A stretch of DNA of 64,000 nt from Armillaria gallica (GCA_037576215.1 JBANDB010000002.1:1-64000); one strand, 5' to 3'. Counted from the stretch's first letter, positions 11,212 through 23,166 are shown. Numbers and translations are program-made. Notes: generated by a model from the letters alone, not told the origin.

Positions 11212-12049
11212 ATGTCTTCAACTCATTCTGCTTCTGAGACTGTTATCCTAGGGTGGAGCTTCCCCACCGACACCATATACCTTCCCCAGCATGAAAACCT
11301 CTATGCTCACGAAAACATCCTGAGGCGACTGGACGCCAGGGAGGCCATCGACGTCGAGCTCCAGTTCCCATTCCACGAATGCGCCAATATCGGTATTATT
11401 CTCGCTTGGATATCCAAGTACCGCAAAGCACGCTCGGTCTCCATCTCCACCTATCGTTGGAAAAGCCTGATGGACGACACCGTCGCCCTTACTAGGGATC
11501 CTCCTGCGCGCATTACAGCCATCAAGCTCAAAGAAGGCGTGGACTGCGAGTCCTTCCCACCTGCGATGCTCGAGTCTCTGCTTGCATATTCGCCATCGAC
11601 CTTGCAAGAGCTCACAATCAGCTGGGTTAATTTCCACCGTACATTCCGGACTATTCATCGAAAAGGTTCCTTCCGCGGATCCATGCACCCACGGATCCTC
11701 GACCTGGATATGAGCAGCGTGTCGCTGGTCTACGTTCTCGAGTACTTGGGTATCCTGATAGACGAGGGTATTCTCAAGGTTGACCAGCTGAAAAGTGTAT
11801 CGATAACTCTAGGGTTTTACGAGTTTTTCCTGGACAAGCATGCCGACCCTCAAGTGTTAGCAGATTATGTCCTCCAGGCATTGGAGCGATTGTATAAACA
11901 CGGAGTGGCGCTTGAGGTCCTGAAGATTACAGATGCGCTGAAAAACAACGGTATGTCGTTCCTCAAATCTATCACTGTGTGCTCACCTGTCTACAGCGAT
12001 GGTACAATACCTGGCAAATAGGATCTGCCCAAGTTTCTCCTTCGCTTGA
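11212..12049 (+). CDS. LRR-type hypothetical protein of the fungal F-box superfamily style (263 aa)
   Basis: Exon 1 is 11212-11950 and exon 2 is 11997-12049, with a 46-nt intron (GTATGT...CTACAG, phase 1), total 792 nt. Unspliced, the frame would run to 12021 with a different tail; the textbook donor and acceptor favour splicing. The protein has regularly spaced Leu-rich segments (ITAIKLKEG, LQELTISWV, ILDLDMSSV, LKSVSITLG, ALEVLKIT), the irregular leucine-rich layout of fungal F-box/LRR proteins, but no F-box is visible at the N-terminus. TTTAAA about 55 bp before the ATG may serve as a TATA element. A role as a substrate-recognition subunit of a ubiquitin ligase would be inference only. Confidence 0.72.
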
Positions 12050-12366
12050 GGGCCTGAGGCCAAGCGAAGCGAGTAGACGCCTGGTGTGGATCTATAGGGA
12101 CGTATTTCAGAGGCGATTAACGTAAATGTTTCTCTCGTCGTTTAGCATTCAATATGCAAAATGAAATGTTATACATTCACGGTGCGAACTGAAGTCGGGA
12201 GCAGTCATATTTAGTCATTATGTCCTATGCGCATCTGAATAAAGTCAGTATAGCATCTGTATTCGAGAAGGTATAGCATGAACGAAGGTACGACAAATCA
12301 TTGACTGTTGACGCGGCCATCTTGCAGACTAGAAAAACAAAGCCATTTGATATCAAGAAACAAATA
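12050..12366. other. Short intergenic, nothing seen
   Basis: A/T-rich spacer between the convergent 3' ends of the LRR-type gene and the APH-like fragment. No ORF or repeat of note. Confidence 0.5.
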
Positions 12367-13002
12367 CTACACATTGATGATACAAGCAGTAGGTGCGGTA
12401 TCTGTACTGAGAAAATGATGAGGCGGATTGTTGAAGTTCATACTGCCAGGAGTCCACATGCTACACCGTGCTCGTTGTTCCAACAACCTCATAGGCAATG
12501 TTTCTTCCCCAAGCGCACACCACCATTCCGTTGTCGTGGTTTTTATACGATCACGAAGGATCCTGTGGAAGTGGTGCTGCTCCTCTGGAGGCGAAAACAG
12601 CGCCCACCGAGAACAGGGATTCGCAGCCCGCATAGGAACCGTACGCGCTCCTTCCCAATTGACGATTCCCGAGATAACTGTTGGATCGTCCGAACGGACG
12701 ATAATATTCTGCAGTGAGAAATCAATATGATCTAGGACTATCGGTGTTTCATCGGCAGCGAGGTCCGGGGAGGATTTGATGTCGTTGACTATAGAGCGCA
12801 CATAGCTCTGGTGGGTGGAGGAGCGATACTCAGAAGACGGCGGTGGCGCAGGTAGACATTGTGCTGCCGTACTCCTAGGCGATCGATCGAGTGGGGATCG
12901 AGACGACATACACCCTCGTGAAAAATGGTATGTCATTCCAATGCGTAGTAGAGGATATCCATCGCAGCCAAATGTCTGCACCTTGACGCGCAGACGCGTC
13001 AC
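12367..13002 (-). pseudogene. Fragment of aminoglycoside-phosphotransferase (APH)-like kinase
   Basis: The frame ends at 12367. Its middle carries the catalytic-loop pattern of the APH/choline-kinase fold, H-x-D-x4-N (HIDFSLQN), followed 18-25 residues later by GIVNWEGA at the position normally occupied by the metal-binding IIDWE. Here the Asp of that motif is Asn. The N-lobe with the nucleotide-binding loop is missing; a separate frame at 13057-13359 on the same strand contains an EGRSYCQ stretch that could be a displaced N-lobe remnant. Fungal genomes carry many APH-like genes of unknown substrate. The missing N-lobe and D->N change make an active kinase unlikely. The upstream boundary is uncertain. 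Confidence 0.6.
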
Positions 13003-13902
13003 ACGTCACTGTAGATACTAGTTTCTTACCACGAACCGAGATGATGAACAGCAGGATCAACCGGTACCACGTGGCGCGATCCGTTCCGAATCCGGCAGGT
13101 ACGCCTCATTTACGACTTGGCAGTAACTACGTCCCTCGTTCGCGTTGTCTCTCTTTATGACGCCCGGGCACTTATACGAACGGTTTGGAGCATGTAATGT
13201 AGCTCCAGAAACACTTGCGTAGTATATACGAGCCCGTCGGACTGCATAATCGACATCGGAGTCGATTCGAATTTTTGTTGAGTCTAACCATCTATTATTT
13301 CGTTCCGCGCGCGCGCCGTCGCTGTCTGATGCAAACTCGCACCACCCAATGTGACTCAACCCTAACTTCTCCGTAACGTGACATTCATTCTTGCATGACC
13401 GTGCGCGCGTAAGCCCTTAAAATTCTATTGCTATCATTTGCCATCGCTGATCTTTGGTCGCAGTCAAACCCTCAATTATCTGCGGGCATCTAATGCAGCG
13501 CAAAGGATAAGACCGCTTCCTCTCAAGAGTCAAGTGCCTGGTGCGGCTACCCCAGGTTACATTATGCCACACGGTCGCTATCCCAGGCACAGATGGAAAA
13601 GATAATTCCACTGGTAATGTTTTATCATTATTTATGATAGCTCACGGGCATATTTCTTCGAGGAAGGCTTACTTCGAGTTATATTCCGACTCCACTGCAT
13701 TATAGACGTACGGTTGTGCTCGCTGAAATCGGCTATCGGCACGTGCAGATGGTCTGCCTGCCTTCGTATCCGCGGTTCGCTTTTGAGCGTGCGTACCAGG
13801 GTAATGGTCTAGCTCGCGGCCGCTGTCTAACAATGTGTGATTCCTCACACGCATCACTGGCTGGTACTGAACTCTATCCAGAGCACCCATTTCCTTGACA
13901 GA
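13003..13902. other. Intergenic with possible APH N-lobe remnant
   Basis: A minus-strand frame at 13057-13359 may be a residue of the kinase-like gene; otherwise nothing recognisable up to the F-box gene start at 13903. Confidence 0.35.
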
Positions 13903-14950
13903 ATGCGCCTTCCACCAGAAATAACTGACAGTGTCATCGATGAGCTCCGCTATGAACGTCAGACGCTAAAGTCGTGTACTCTTGTCTCCAAAACCTTTTT
14001 CCTTCGCTCTCGGCTCCATTTCTTCAGACATATCATACTCTCTACTCCTGCGTTATGCAAACGATTCCGCCAGCTCATTATGCGCAATCCGACTATCGCG
14101 TTTCTGGTAAAGTCCCTAGAGATCGACACTGATCCTAGGTACAAACGCCAGGCGGCCGTACATCTCCACGCAATGATAGACAGCGTACTTTGGCAAAGTA
14201 CATCAGACCGTCAATGGGTTTGCAGAGACCCGACCCTACAGGATATCCTTCCTCTTCTGCCAAACCTCACCTCTTTCACCGCTGGCGCAATGCGCTGGAG
14301 AAATTTCTCTCGCATACCTACTTGTCTATCCTTCGAGCGCGCGCTATCGTCTATCACCGAGGGTATAACCACCCTCAGGCTTGATTATGCCCACTTCGAT
14401 TGTCAAACGGATCTCCTCGACATGCTCAGCGCATTCCCAAATCTCAAGGCGCTATCCCTGGGCACCATAATCGCAGCGCCATTCTCGGCGACTGACGCGG
14501 AGCGAGTGCCTTTAGGAATTGAAGAGCTCGAGATAGATATGGAAGGAAGCTCGCGCGCAGTAGAGATGTTCTTGCTGCGGGTCAAGCTGGATGAGCTGCA
14601 TAGGATGAAGGTTACGAGATGCTTTAGTGTGCAGATGGAGCTCGTGCGGGGACTGATGGACCTGACAAGAACGTCATTAGAGGATCTGGAAATGGGAGCA
14701 TGTACCTTACCTGTCAACTGGGGTGCGTTGCAGTTTCTCGGTTACCTTGAGATCGATATATTCATTGATCTGTGAAGAAAATATATGCCCCCCGCTCGAC
14801 GTGAGCTGCCTTAAATCCCTTTCGATTGAGCCACCGTCGTATTCTCTGGCACAATGGTGGGCGATGTCATTGGGAAAAGCCGAAGTCAAGGGCATTGATT
14901 TCGTCGTTAAATACTTCAACAGGCCTGAGAATGTCGGTACCTCGATGTGA
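13903..14950 (+). CDS. F-box/LRR-type protein (330 aa)
   Basis: Exons are 13903-14722 and 14778-14950, with a 55-nt intron (GTGCGT...GAAG), total 993 nt. The frame is open further upstream, but the ATG at 13903 gives MRLPPEITDSVIDEL, the usual beginning of basidiomycete F-box proteins (LPxEIxDxVIDxL), so it is preferred. The F-box-like helix set spans residues 1-45 (SCTLVSKTFFLRSR follows). Irregular Leu-rich repeats fill the rest, and exon 2 continues the pattern (LKSLSIEPPSY). The likely role is a substrate adaptor of an SCF ubiquitin ligase or a Skp1-binding protein, inferred from family only. A weaker alternative uses a 37-nt intron at 14741-14777; both restore the same exon-2 frame. Confidence 0.8.
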
Positions 14951-16015
14951 TACGCGAACTCGATCGATTTATTGTCGAAAAAGAAGGCTTCAAAAACGGT
15001 TCTCTCCACGACATAGCGAGTCCCGTGTAGATCTTGGCGCTGCAAAGCCATCTTCGTGATGGAGATTAGGAGAAGTTGAGACAAATAGTTCGCAGAGAGT
15101 CCAAGGGAACTCGGACTGATAAATTTGGCGCAGTTACCTACAATTGCTTGGAATCTGGATAGCGTTTATCCTTGTCGCCAGTAATAAATAAAAAATCGAA
15201 GGAAAATAACGAATAAGTGTCAAAGTTCAAAGCACCAACACTCTCTGTAGGATTTGGTATTTATGCATAGTGGAAGAGGAAAACGCGCCAAATTATTTAA
15301 TCGAAAAATAAATCAAAAGGGGCGTTCACGTGATGTACGAGCTGACTGCCTTGAAAATTCCAGACTTCCAGGCCCTCCCCTTGTGTGACACGACCACGAC
15401 GCATCGCTTTGGCTATCTCGGATTCATATGCCCCCTTGCCGCTGTTGCCTATTTGCATTCGGTGTTATTGCTTGTCGAACAGCAGTCTCCTCTGTCGAAG
15501 TCTTCGTCCTGACCGTCCTACAATGAGAACGCCGACCTCTTGGACTTTGGAATCTTCGCATGCTCCCTGGAGCAAGCTCCTACCAGTCGGGACCAGTCCT
15601 TGAGACGTATACACGGATTCAATAGTATCGGGGGAAATGGCAGGAGATTGTAACGCTCTTGCCGCCATAGGCGACGGAGGCAGGAACAGATGAGGTTCAA
15701 GATCCGTCGCGTCGTACAGTCGGTGTGGTGGTAGGTGCACTAGGTTTGAGTGTTGCGCTGTGGCCTCAGCTAACTCGGGGTTTCCCAGCGCCAGCGAAAA
15801 TGATGCGCCTTTGAATAGATCAAAGGACCCGAGCAACGTAGTACTCCAATTCACTATATCGACCTAGCCTTTACATGCCACATCCGTACACTGATACACA
15901 TCACGCGTATACGTCGGGACCGGTATAGCCCGCTGCGCGTCATCGGGATTATTACCTGAGAAAGCTGGCTCGTGGGTTCAGGGCACCCCTTTCTTCATCT
16001 CTCCCACGAACCACT
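14951..16015. other. Intergenic; one uncertain minus-strand frame
   Basis: A 129-codon minus-strand frame at 15465-15854 has moderately protein-like composition (Pro/Leu/Ser-rich) but no recognised domain and no clear partner exons. The rest is A/T-rich. I do not call a gene. Confidence 0.4.
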
Positions 16016-17076
16016 ATGTCTGCAGCCGGAATATCCTCCAGAAAATCTGTCCTCATTACTGGCGCGACGTCTGGCATTGGCCGTGCGCTCGCTTTGGCAG
16101 TCGCTGAGCTACCTTCGAAGCCTCAGGTCATCGCGGCGGGCCGGCGCGAAAGTCGACTAGCGGAACTCGGGAAGCGTGGACTAGAAACCGTGAACTTGGA
16201 CCTCCGGAATGACAGAGACGCGCTGAAGAAGGATTTGAATAATGTAGTCGAGAAATACCCCGAGGTGAGCGTTCTACGTCTCTTTCGAGGTCGCGACGAC
16301 TGATGCGTGACCACAGCTGGACACCATCATTCTATGTGCCGGAGTTCAACACGAGTTTGATTTCACCAATCCCGAGGCGCTGAATATTGATAGTATGTAT
16401 TGCAGTTTATTTCTAGCCTTATTTCTCACGCATATATGCAGACTTGTACGAGGAAATTCATGTCAATTACACTTCTGTCGTCCTTTCGGTCATTTATCTT
16501 CTCCCCCATCTCCAAAAGCTTGCCGTAAGTCCGGAATTCTCTTGGCAGCCAGATATATGCGCGTCTCTGACGTCTATCCAGGCACAAGGTCGAAACTGTT
16601 CCGTCATAATAATAACCTCGGGCCTCAGCATGGTACCTGCGGCGTGGGTGCCTAACTACTCCGCGACGAAAGCCGCCCTGCACAGCTTCTCAATGTCACT
16701 TCGCGCGCAAATGAGCGGTACGAACATCAACGTTGTTGAGGTCATTCCTCCGTGAGTACTACCTGTGAGTCCAATACCTTTGTTACTGACATCAAACTCT
16801 CAGCCTGGTAGAATCAGAGCTGCATGATGGTACGCGGTTACTTTGTTTGCCATTCCATTATCACCCTGACCGCGAATCGCAGCATACGGAACGACGGAGA
16901 CACTCTCCAAATATTGGATGTCCCTTGACGACTTTATCGGACAGCTGATGCCTCAATTGATTAATGGTACCGCCGAGGTTCCCATTGGCATGGTCGAGAC
17001 CGTTTTTAAGAAATTCGAGGCTGGGAAGATGGACATAGCGTCGAACATCGCAACAAGTCACAAGGGAGGAAAGTAG
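16016..17076 (+). CDS. Short-chain dehydrogenase/reductase (SDR), 265 aa
   Basis: Six exons: 16016-16264, 16317-16392, 16442-16524, 16582-16751, 16804-16829, 16883-17076 (798 nt). Classical SDR layout: cofactor motif TGATSGIG at residues 15-22, a CAG motif in exon 2, catalytic Ser in IITSG (about residue 149), and YSATK at about 162-166 giving Tyr and Lys. PPLVESELH after the active site is typical of the DltE-like SDR subgroup. The Rossmann fold binds NAD(P)H; the substrate is unknown. The third intron (16525-16581) is 57 nt, in frame and free of stops, so an ORF caller would retain it; removing it restores the standard LPHLQKLAAQGR segment before the active-site strand. No signal peptide; probably cytosolic. 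All catalytic residues are present. Confidence 0.88.
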
Positions 17077-19163
17077 CCTTGATAGGTAAGAGTTCTTTCT
17101 GTCGCACTGGAAATGCCCTAACTTTCTTGAATAGTTCAATTTTTTGGTGTTTTTGTCAGAACGGACACAATAATTAAGTCCTTTTTCCAGAAACGTATGG
17201 CCAACGGACCTATTGGCCGTTCAAAACGCTAAGCATGAACTTCATGACTAGAGGGTGTCGCTGCCTCGAAACCATGTCGACGCAGTTTCAGCTGCTGCGT
17301 TGAATCTCTATTGAGGCAAAGACCCTAAGCATGATGCCAGGATGCCTCTATTCGGTGGAGGTGTGGTCTTAGTCAGTGCACTGCGCTAAAGAATCGTATA
17401 TGTAAACGGGCTCCGTAGCCTGGAGTTTTTACCGCCCAGTTCTGATAATCGAGACAAGAATCTTAAGACGATATCACCACGTCCTTTTCGCCTTACCAAG
17501 TCGTGACGCTAATCCAACCTTGCACCTCGCCCATTTTCCTTCTTGCCCTATAGCCCTGTAATAAAATGATCACCTCCCAAACATAATCTTCCCATCTCGT
17601 CACCAGAACGAAACACGCTATACCAAAAGTGCTTGTGAGGGAGCCGAAGAGTTGACCGTGTCCGTCCATGATTTCTCGTTCAGACCCTGTGCCGTCTCAT
17701 CCACGCCTGTCCATATTCGACCATGTCTGGGCTTTGATGAAATCAGTAATAATATGTTTCGGTGAGCGCTCGGATTTTAAGGCTGGGGAGCATCTTAACA
17801 CACTCCAGCTCAGGTATTCCGTATCTTCTCACGCAAAAGGGCTGGAGCAGCTTGGTAGAAGCCAAATCTGTGCAACTTTAGGGATAATTCCACTCGATGT
17901 CGTTACGCTCTGCGAGATTGTGAATCAAATTCCCCTTGTGCTAATGTCTACGTGTTCGTTATAGCGCAACATTCTGAAGTCGTGCTTAGTATGACGGATT
18001 CGGAATGTCATAATGTCTTTTATGATAACAAGACCAACCACCGTAAGTAAGCAGCCCTTGTTTTCGACGCCTTTTCCTCTTACAGATTATCTCCACAGCG
18101 GACAACTATTCTGCCGCCGTTGAACCAGCTGCTTGTTCAGTAGTCGCCCCGACTGGGATCTTGAAGCCTAGGCTCAACAATGTACTATTTTACCCTCATT
18201 CTCAAGGCTGAAGATTCTGTCTAGCGGACCCGCGATCGTACTGGTGACCCAGTCTGCTTACGATGTATGGCTTCTATTCATTATTCATTTAAGGATTACT
18301 GATGCGGTAAGCCCTGACTGATGTATAGACATCCTACGGTAACTCTCATCTTACTCCGCTAGCGGTCCATCCAATTAATGACTGGAACCGTACAACAAAG
18401 GCAAATTTCGGCAGTACATTTTGGCTTGCTAATATACAAATACATCTTTCTTATGGCAGGAGCTACAAAGAACGTTTACTACTCCTCGTTGGTGTGGTGA
18501 GATATGAGATCCTCTCACTACGGCAAGGACCCCGCTCAAGGCGAGGCGTCGTTTTCTTCCTCTAACGCCTAATACGTATCCGGCGAGGGACCAAGTTGGT
18601 AAACATCCAATAATAGGCTCAGATTATTACAGCCTCTGCATTGCCTAAAGCTCAGCTACTTGAGAGAGGCAAGTTCAAAGAAAAGGGCGTACATACATCT
18701 GCGGCATTGCAAAATTCCATAGCACGAAGAGTCCACGATTTCATCCAACGAGCTACATTTCGAAAGAAAACCCAATACAACATCATTTCAAGTGGAAAGT
18801 AAGATACAGGCATCTAGCAATAGAACAGCAAGGGCCCATCCACGCATTGGAACGTGAGTGAATGCTAGGCATACAGTGGCCGTCAGATGCGATTTTTCTC
18901 GGTATACAATCGACGCTTTGTCGAACTGAGAGAATGGCGATAGCATTCAAACGGGCTGAGACAAAGCTGGAAGGAGCATCAAACTCGGGCACGTCCAATC
19001 TGTACTGGCAGCCGTAGGATGAACCGGCTCCCAGTCTGCACCTAATCGTGCCCTCACGCGCACCGTGCCCAGTACTCCGCTCATCCCATTCCCCCGTGCT
19101 ACGCACTCCGTCGGCGCACGACCATCCCCGCGTCCCGTCTCCAACGAAGCGAGATGACGAGCC
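17077..19163. other. Intergenic, no gene seen
   Basis: About 2.1 kb between the SDR gene and the 3' end of the RING gene. Open frames are short and lack protein character. The longest (17668-17964, plus) shows no family resemblance. Confidence 0.5.
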
Positions 19164-20989
19164 TCATCCCTGCGACGCCCGCTTCTCAGCTGCAAGTCGC
19201 ACCCTCACTAACGCCCTCGTCCTCAGCCTCCGCTCAACATCATCATCAACAGGGCGAGACGCGCGCCTCCGCTCCTCCAGCAACTTCCCCAACAACCGCG
19301 CCCGACCCTGCGTAAGCAGGTCTTCATCATCGTTCGTCTGCGACTGCGGAGAAACGGTTTCACTATCCTGGTCCAACGTTGGAACATTTGAAGAAGCAGA
19401 GTCATTCTCCGATGACAACCGGGAGAGGAGCGACGAAGACGCGGTCGAACCCAAATGTGCGCGTAAGGAATCCATGGCAGTGCGAATAGGCTTCTTGGAC
19501 CGCAGTCGTGCGGGATCGGGGACGTTAGAGGGTGGTGTATCTGCTCTGGACTTGCCCTTTGTATCAAGTATCAGACCAACAGCAGTCAGGGTACTATCAG
19601 GTTCGTCGGTCGCTCTGGATTTTCCCTTCAGATCAGGTGGTTGGATGAGAGAGGCAGGAGGCTCCGGTACAGTCGCTCGTGCTTCTTCCAAAGGTGATGA
19701 CGCTCCGCTGGCGCTGGGGTAGTGTCGGCCTGAGGGTGACCAGGATATCGACCGGGCGGGAGAATGCTCGGGCGACATAGCACGTTCATTGTCGCGGCTG
19801 CAGGGAGATGGTGACCTGGTTCTGGACCGAGGCCGAGGGTGCTCGTCAACCTCTCGCCATCGTCTTGGTCTTGGTCTTGGTCTTGGAGGAGAGCCCACAT
19901 GGGGAGGCGCGTCGTACTAGTGAAGTCGTTGTAAGTTCAGATACAGATACGAGCGGTATTGTGATTTCTCACCTGGACGACGCTATCATACACGAACAAG
20001 TCCTTGAACGGCGATCTCACATACGAGTACACCTCTGCCCACTTCAGTAAAGGAATGCCCAACAGAGGGAGAATACGCTCACCATGTGCAAAGTGTTCCG
20101 CCATTGCCCTCCCACCGGTATCAATGTCCAAAAACTCCGCCAGTAGCTTGACGGCTGACTCGGAGCGTATATCGATGGACTTGATGAGCGACACCGTGAA
20201 CGTCGTGAAGAACTGTGCTCATAGTCAGTCGGCCACATCAAAGAGATAAAGGTAAGAGCCGCACCTCGACGTCGAGATCATCCCAGACCCGTAACTCACG
20301 CCGCAGAAACATCGTCGTCTTGCTCACCATCTCCTGGCTTGCAGCAAATTGGGCTGGGGTAGGGTATGGCCGGTACTTGGTATAGCCGTTCGAGGCTACA
20401 TGCTACGAGAGCGTTAGATGGAAAGAGTGTATAGATAATCAACGCACCTTGGCATAAAGCCCATGCTCGTACACCCAGCGCCGCTTCTCTATGGACCGGT
20501 CTAGCTTATCCGCTTCCTCCTCGTCTCGCCGGCCCCAATCTCTCCTGCGTCTTCGCCTGCGCACTTGAGGTTCTTGTTGCGGTGCAGCCCGTAACGGCAG
20601 TAGTCCAGGCTTTGAGAGAGGCGCCAGGAAGTGCTTCTGATAGTCATAGCGCGACCGGATCCGATGAATGAGGTACTCCCCGATCGTCTGGGCACACAAT
20701 GGGCACTTTCTCGATTGCTCTACAAGAAATATTATCAGCCAGAAGATGCCTCTACGTGAAAATTCCGCGCACCTGTCCACACGACGAGACAATCAAAGCA
20801 AAACTCATGCGAGCACGTCGGGATGACCGTCCGGTCTACGAGGGCCTGCAGGCATATACTGCAGTTATCTTCCTCTTCCTCTGGGGTCTCTGGTGGTGGA
20901 GAGGGCGACTCGAGCTTGATACGTTTGCGAGAAGGACTAGCAGAGGTCATGGGCGGGAGCAAAAGGAGGCTGCTGGCTGACATCATCAT
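19164..20989 (-). CDS. TOPORS-like RING-finger E3 ubiquitin ligase (523 aa)
   Basis: Six exons on the minus strand: 20989-20773, 20719-20448, 20402-20265, 20212-20083, 20034-19973, 19916-19164 (1572 nt); all phases close and introns are 45-56 nt. A C3HC4 RING spans residues 43-81 (CSIC...C-S-H...CFDC...CPLC), split by intron 1 inside the VVWT/EQSRKCPLC segment. The order that follows, IGEYLIHRIRSRYDYQKH then RRWVYEHGLYAK, is shared by fungal TOPORS-like proteins in my memory. A helical middle region (SIDIRSESAVKLLAEFLDID, YSYVRSPFKDLFVYD) precedes a long Arg/Ser/Pro-rich tail. Such proteins transfer ubiquitin (some SUMO) and are often nuclear. Three tandem ATGs begin at 20989; an alternative start lies at 20950. 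The gene looks intact. Confidence 0.9.
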
Positions 20990-21478
20990 TTAGGGGTTGC
21001 TGACAAACACCTCGGCGGGATTAGCCACAACCGATCAACAACCGATTCCCTTTTCCTACACCGGCGCGTCAGCCTAGGACCTTATATCGTGACCGAAAAA
21101 CTGACTACATCACCCTCTTCACGATCTCAGTTTCTGTGATCAATACTCTCGTTCTGCCCATCCTATCAGCTTTGACGTGCCCTATAGGGCCTTTTGCTGT
21201 TGTTAGTAGACTGTTGCTTCTGGTCCTACATGCTAACAAAGACAATATAGCCGTCGAATAAGACCATGGATCCATCAAGGAGCACAACTCTTCGCAGATA
21301 CAGATATAGAAGTCTGCGTAATACAAGACTCAAGACAAGTTCATGAGTTAAACAAAATATCGATTACCGGGCACTCTAAAATCACGCTCAATAACAAAAA
21401 TATACCATTTTCCCGCGGAATTATCATCTGCCAAGCGATGGACCTTCCACCGTTACAAGTTCCCTATCCATCGCCCTT
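20990..21478. other. Intergenic, nothing recognised
   Basis: Upstream region of the RING gene; no ORF of note and no clear TATA element. Confidence 0.45.
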
Positions 21479-21925
21479 CTAACCATATGCATTCTCCTCT
21501 GCCGAGGATAGAAGCCTTCGCAGCAACACTTCCTCGCCGAGCCTAACATATGATCCATTGTGAGTTTTCGCTTCCTGGTTTAGAATCGCCTGATTAATGG
21601 ACGATAAAATCACAACTAGCGCGTGGATAATACCAGGACTGGGTCTTCGTCCTTTGCTATGGCGTTCTCTCAACTCTACCGACTCCTCGTCATGAACCCA
21701 ATCGGACGTAGCGCCGATTATTTTCTCTTCGCCTACTGTACACCGATAGGTAAGCCTTTCTTTTCCTTCATTACTACCACCACGTACCGAAATTAAGCAG
21801 CTCTCTTCTTCCCAGAAATGAAAGATCTGTTCCTCGTGGAAATCAAGAATGTCTATGACACCCTGATCGCTCCGCTTACACCGTACAAGCTTCACGTCCT
21901 TCATGATACTACTCTTGTCTCTCAT
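21479..21925 (-). CDS. Hypothetical protein, member of a local duplicated pair
   Basis: A 148-codon frame from an ATG at 21925 to a stop at 21479. The C-terminal part (from about residue 65) is conserved in a degenerate copy at about 22545-22830, which shows that this stretch was once a gene. That part includes a hydrophobic helix (GIIHALVVILSSINQAIL). The N-terminal part is uncertain: a good donor/acceptor pair (GTACGT...TACAG, 52 nt) splices to the conserved part only from another upstream frame, so the true first exon may differ. No domain recognised. Confidence 0.4.
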   Translation of the reverse strand: MRDKSSIMKDVKLVRCKRSDQGVIDILDFHEEQIFHFWEEESCLISVRGGSNEGKERLTYRCTVGEEKIIGATSDWVHDEESVELRERHSKGRRPSPGIIHALVVILSSINQAILNQEAKTHNGSYVRLGEEVLLRRLLSSAEENAYG

Positions 21926-22398
21926 GACTTAGTTCTCTCCGGATGCTACGCGGTTGACTCTTCCATCTTCCCGTTTCCATTCCACCTGATATCGAGGACT
22001 GCGTAGGTAAAAGGGCGAACTACTTCGCTCTCGGCTATGTATGGCTGTCACTTCTTTGCGTTACGGGGTCATCCGTGCATGGCAGAGAGACAGAGCTTTC
22101 CCACGAAGGAATGTTCGACGATATTGCGATGAGCGAATGCGAAGACAGCGATTATGCAATCTTGTACTGTGACGACATACATGCGACAATGAAGCTGCCC
22201 GGTCAGGGAACCCTTTTCTGTCGCGTTTCAAGACGTCTATAAGATGACATCAAGAAACATTCCCCTAGCGCGCAGTGATTACAGAAATATTCTGTCCAAT
22301 AGCCTGGTTCATCAGAAACATCTCCATTCCTTCACTTTGAGTTACTGATTTTCGGTAAAACAGGGGAGTCTCCCGGCCCGGTAAGTTATCATATCCGT

Positions 22399-22467
22399 AC
22401 TCTGAGTTAGGTTGCAACGACCCATGCTTCTTTACTCTGAGTTAGGTTGCAATGACCCATGCTTCTT
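22399..22467. repeat. 35-bp tandem duplication, two units
   Basis: Two adjacent units (22399-22433 and 22434-22467) of ACTCTGAGTTAGGTTGCAAY followed by GACCCATGCTTCTT, differing at about one base. A recent local duplication by slippage or unequal exchange. Confidence 0.9.
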
Positions 22468-22544
22468 CGCAGAGGCAGAGCTGGGTGTAGGTATAATACA
22501 AAACTCAGGACATACTCGAGGGACGCCATACAATAACAAGATAT

Positions 22545-22830
22545 CGAACCGTTACAAGTTAACGACTCATCACTCTTCTGGCCCGACGCAGTTCCTCTTC
22601 CAAGGGTAGAAGATGCAAGAGCACCAAGAAGCTTCGCACCAGCACTTCTTGGCACACGCTAGCATATGCTTCATCGTGAGTTTCGCTTCCCATTTCAGGA
22701 TCACATGATTAATTACGAGGAGCGCGTGGGTGATATCTGCACCGGGGACACCAACTCGTCACTCTCAAACTTGACAAACTCTGCGTCATGGCAAATCCTC
22801 CAGTCGTCGATGTCGCTCTCCGCTACTGAA
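22545..22830 (-). pseudogene. Degenerate copy of the 21479-21925 hypothetical gene
   Basis: Nucleotide similarity to 21455-21740 covers the coding end and its 3' flank: CCGTTACAAGTT near the start, the AGCATATG.TTCAT.GTGAG block, GATTAAT and GCGCGTGG. On the minus strand the peptide DITHALLVINHVILKWEAK parallels IIHALVVILSSINQAILNQEAK of the first copy, but the surrounding frame is broken. Direct orientation relative to the first copy, about 1.1 kb away. Confidence 0.65.
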
Positions 22831-23166
22831 TAGATGACCCCCCGAAAAATCTTCAATCAATTCCTCATCCGGACGTCTTAGGCAAGACGGTGGGAAGTAC
22901 ACTTAAAAGGGTCCGCCCAAGGTAGACTTTCCAGCGCTCAATATAATGTGGTTCCAATGGAAGAGGTACTTTCACGGCGACGATACGCATGCATGTGGGT
23001 GGCGCCGGCTACGTCAATATGTGCAAGATATACTCAGCCGAACACACATTTAGAATACCAAAAATGTCTCTGGGCGACGACTCCTGACGTCTTCAAAGCC
23101 CAGTATTTCGGCTTGGTGAAAAGAAAACAGCATAAATTCTCGCAGCCCTCTCTCCATCGGTGAGCC
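22831..23166. other. Upstream region of the secreted hydrolase gene
   Basis: No gene. Intergenic DNA between the degenerate hypothetical copy and the hydrolase ATG at 23167. Confidence 0.4.

Noticed and set aside
15465..15854. 129-codon minus-strand frame
   Set aside because: Some protein character but no domain, partner exon or promoter; mentioned only in the spacer entry.
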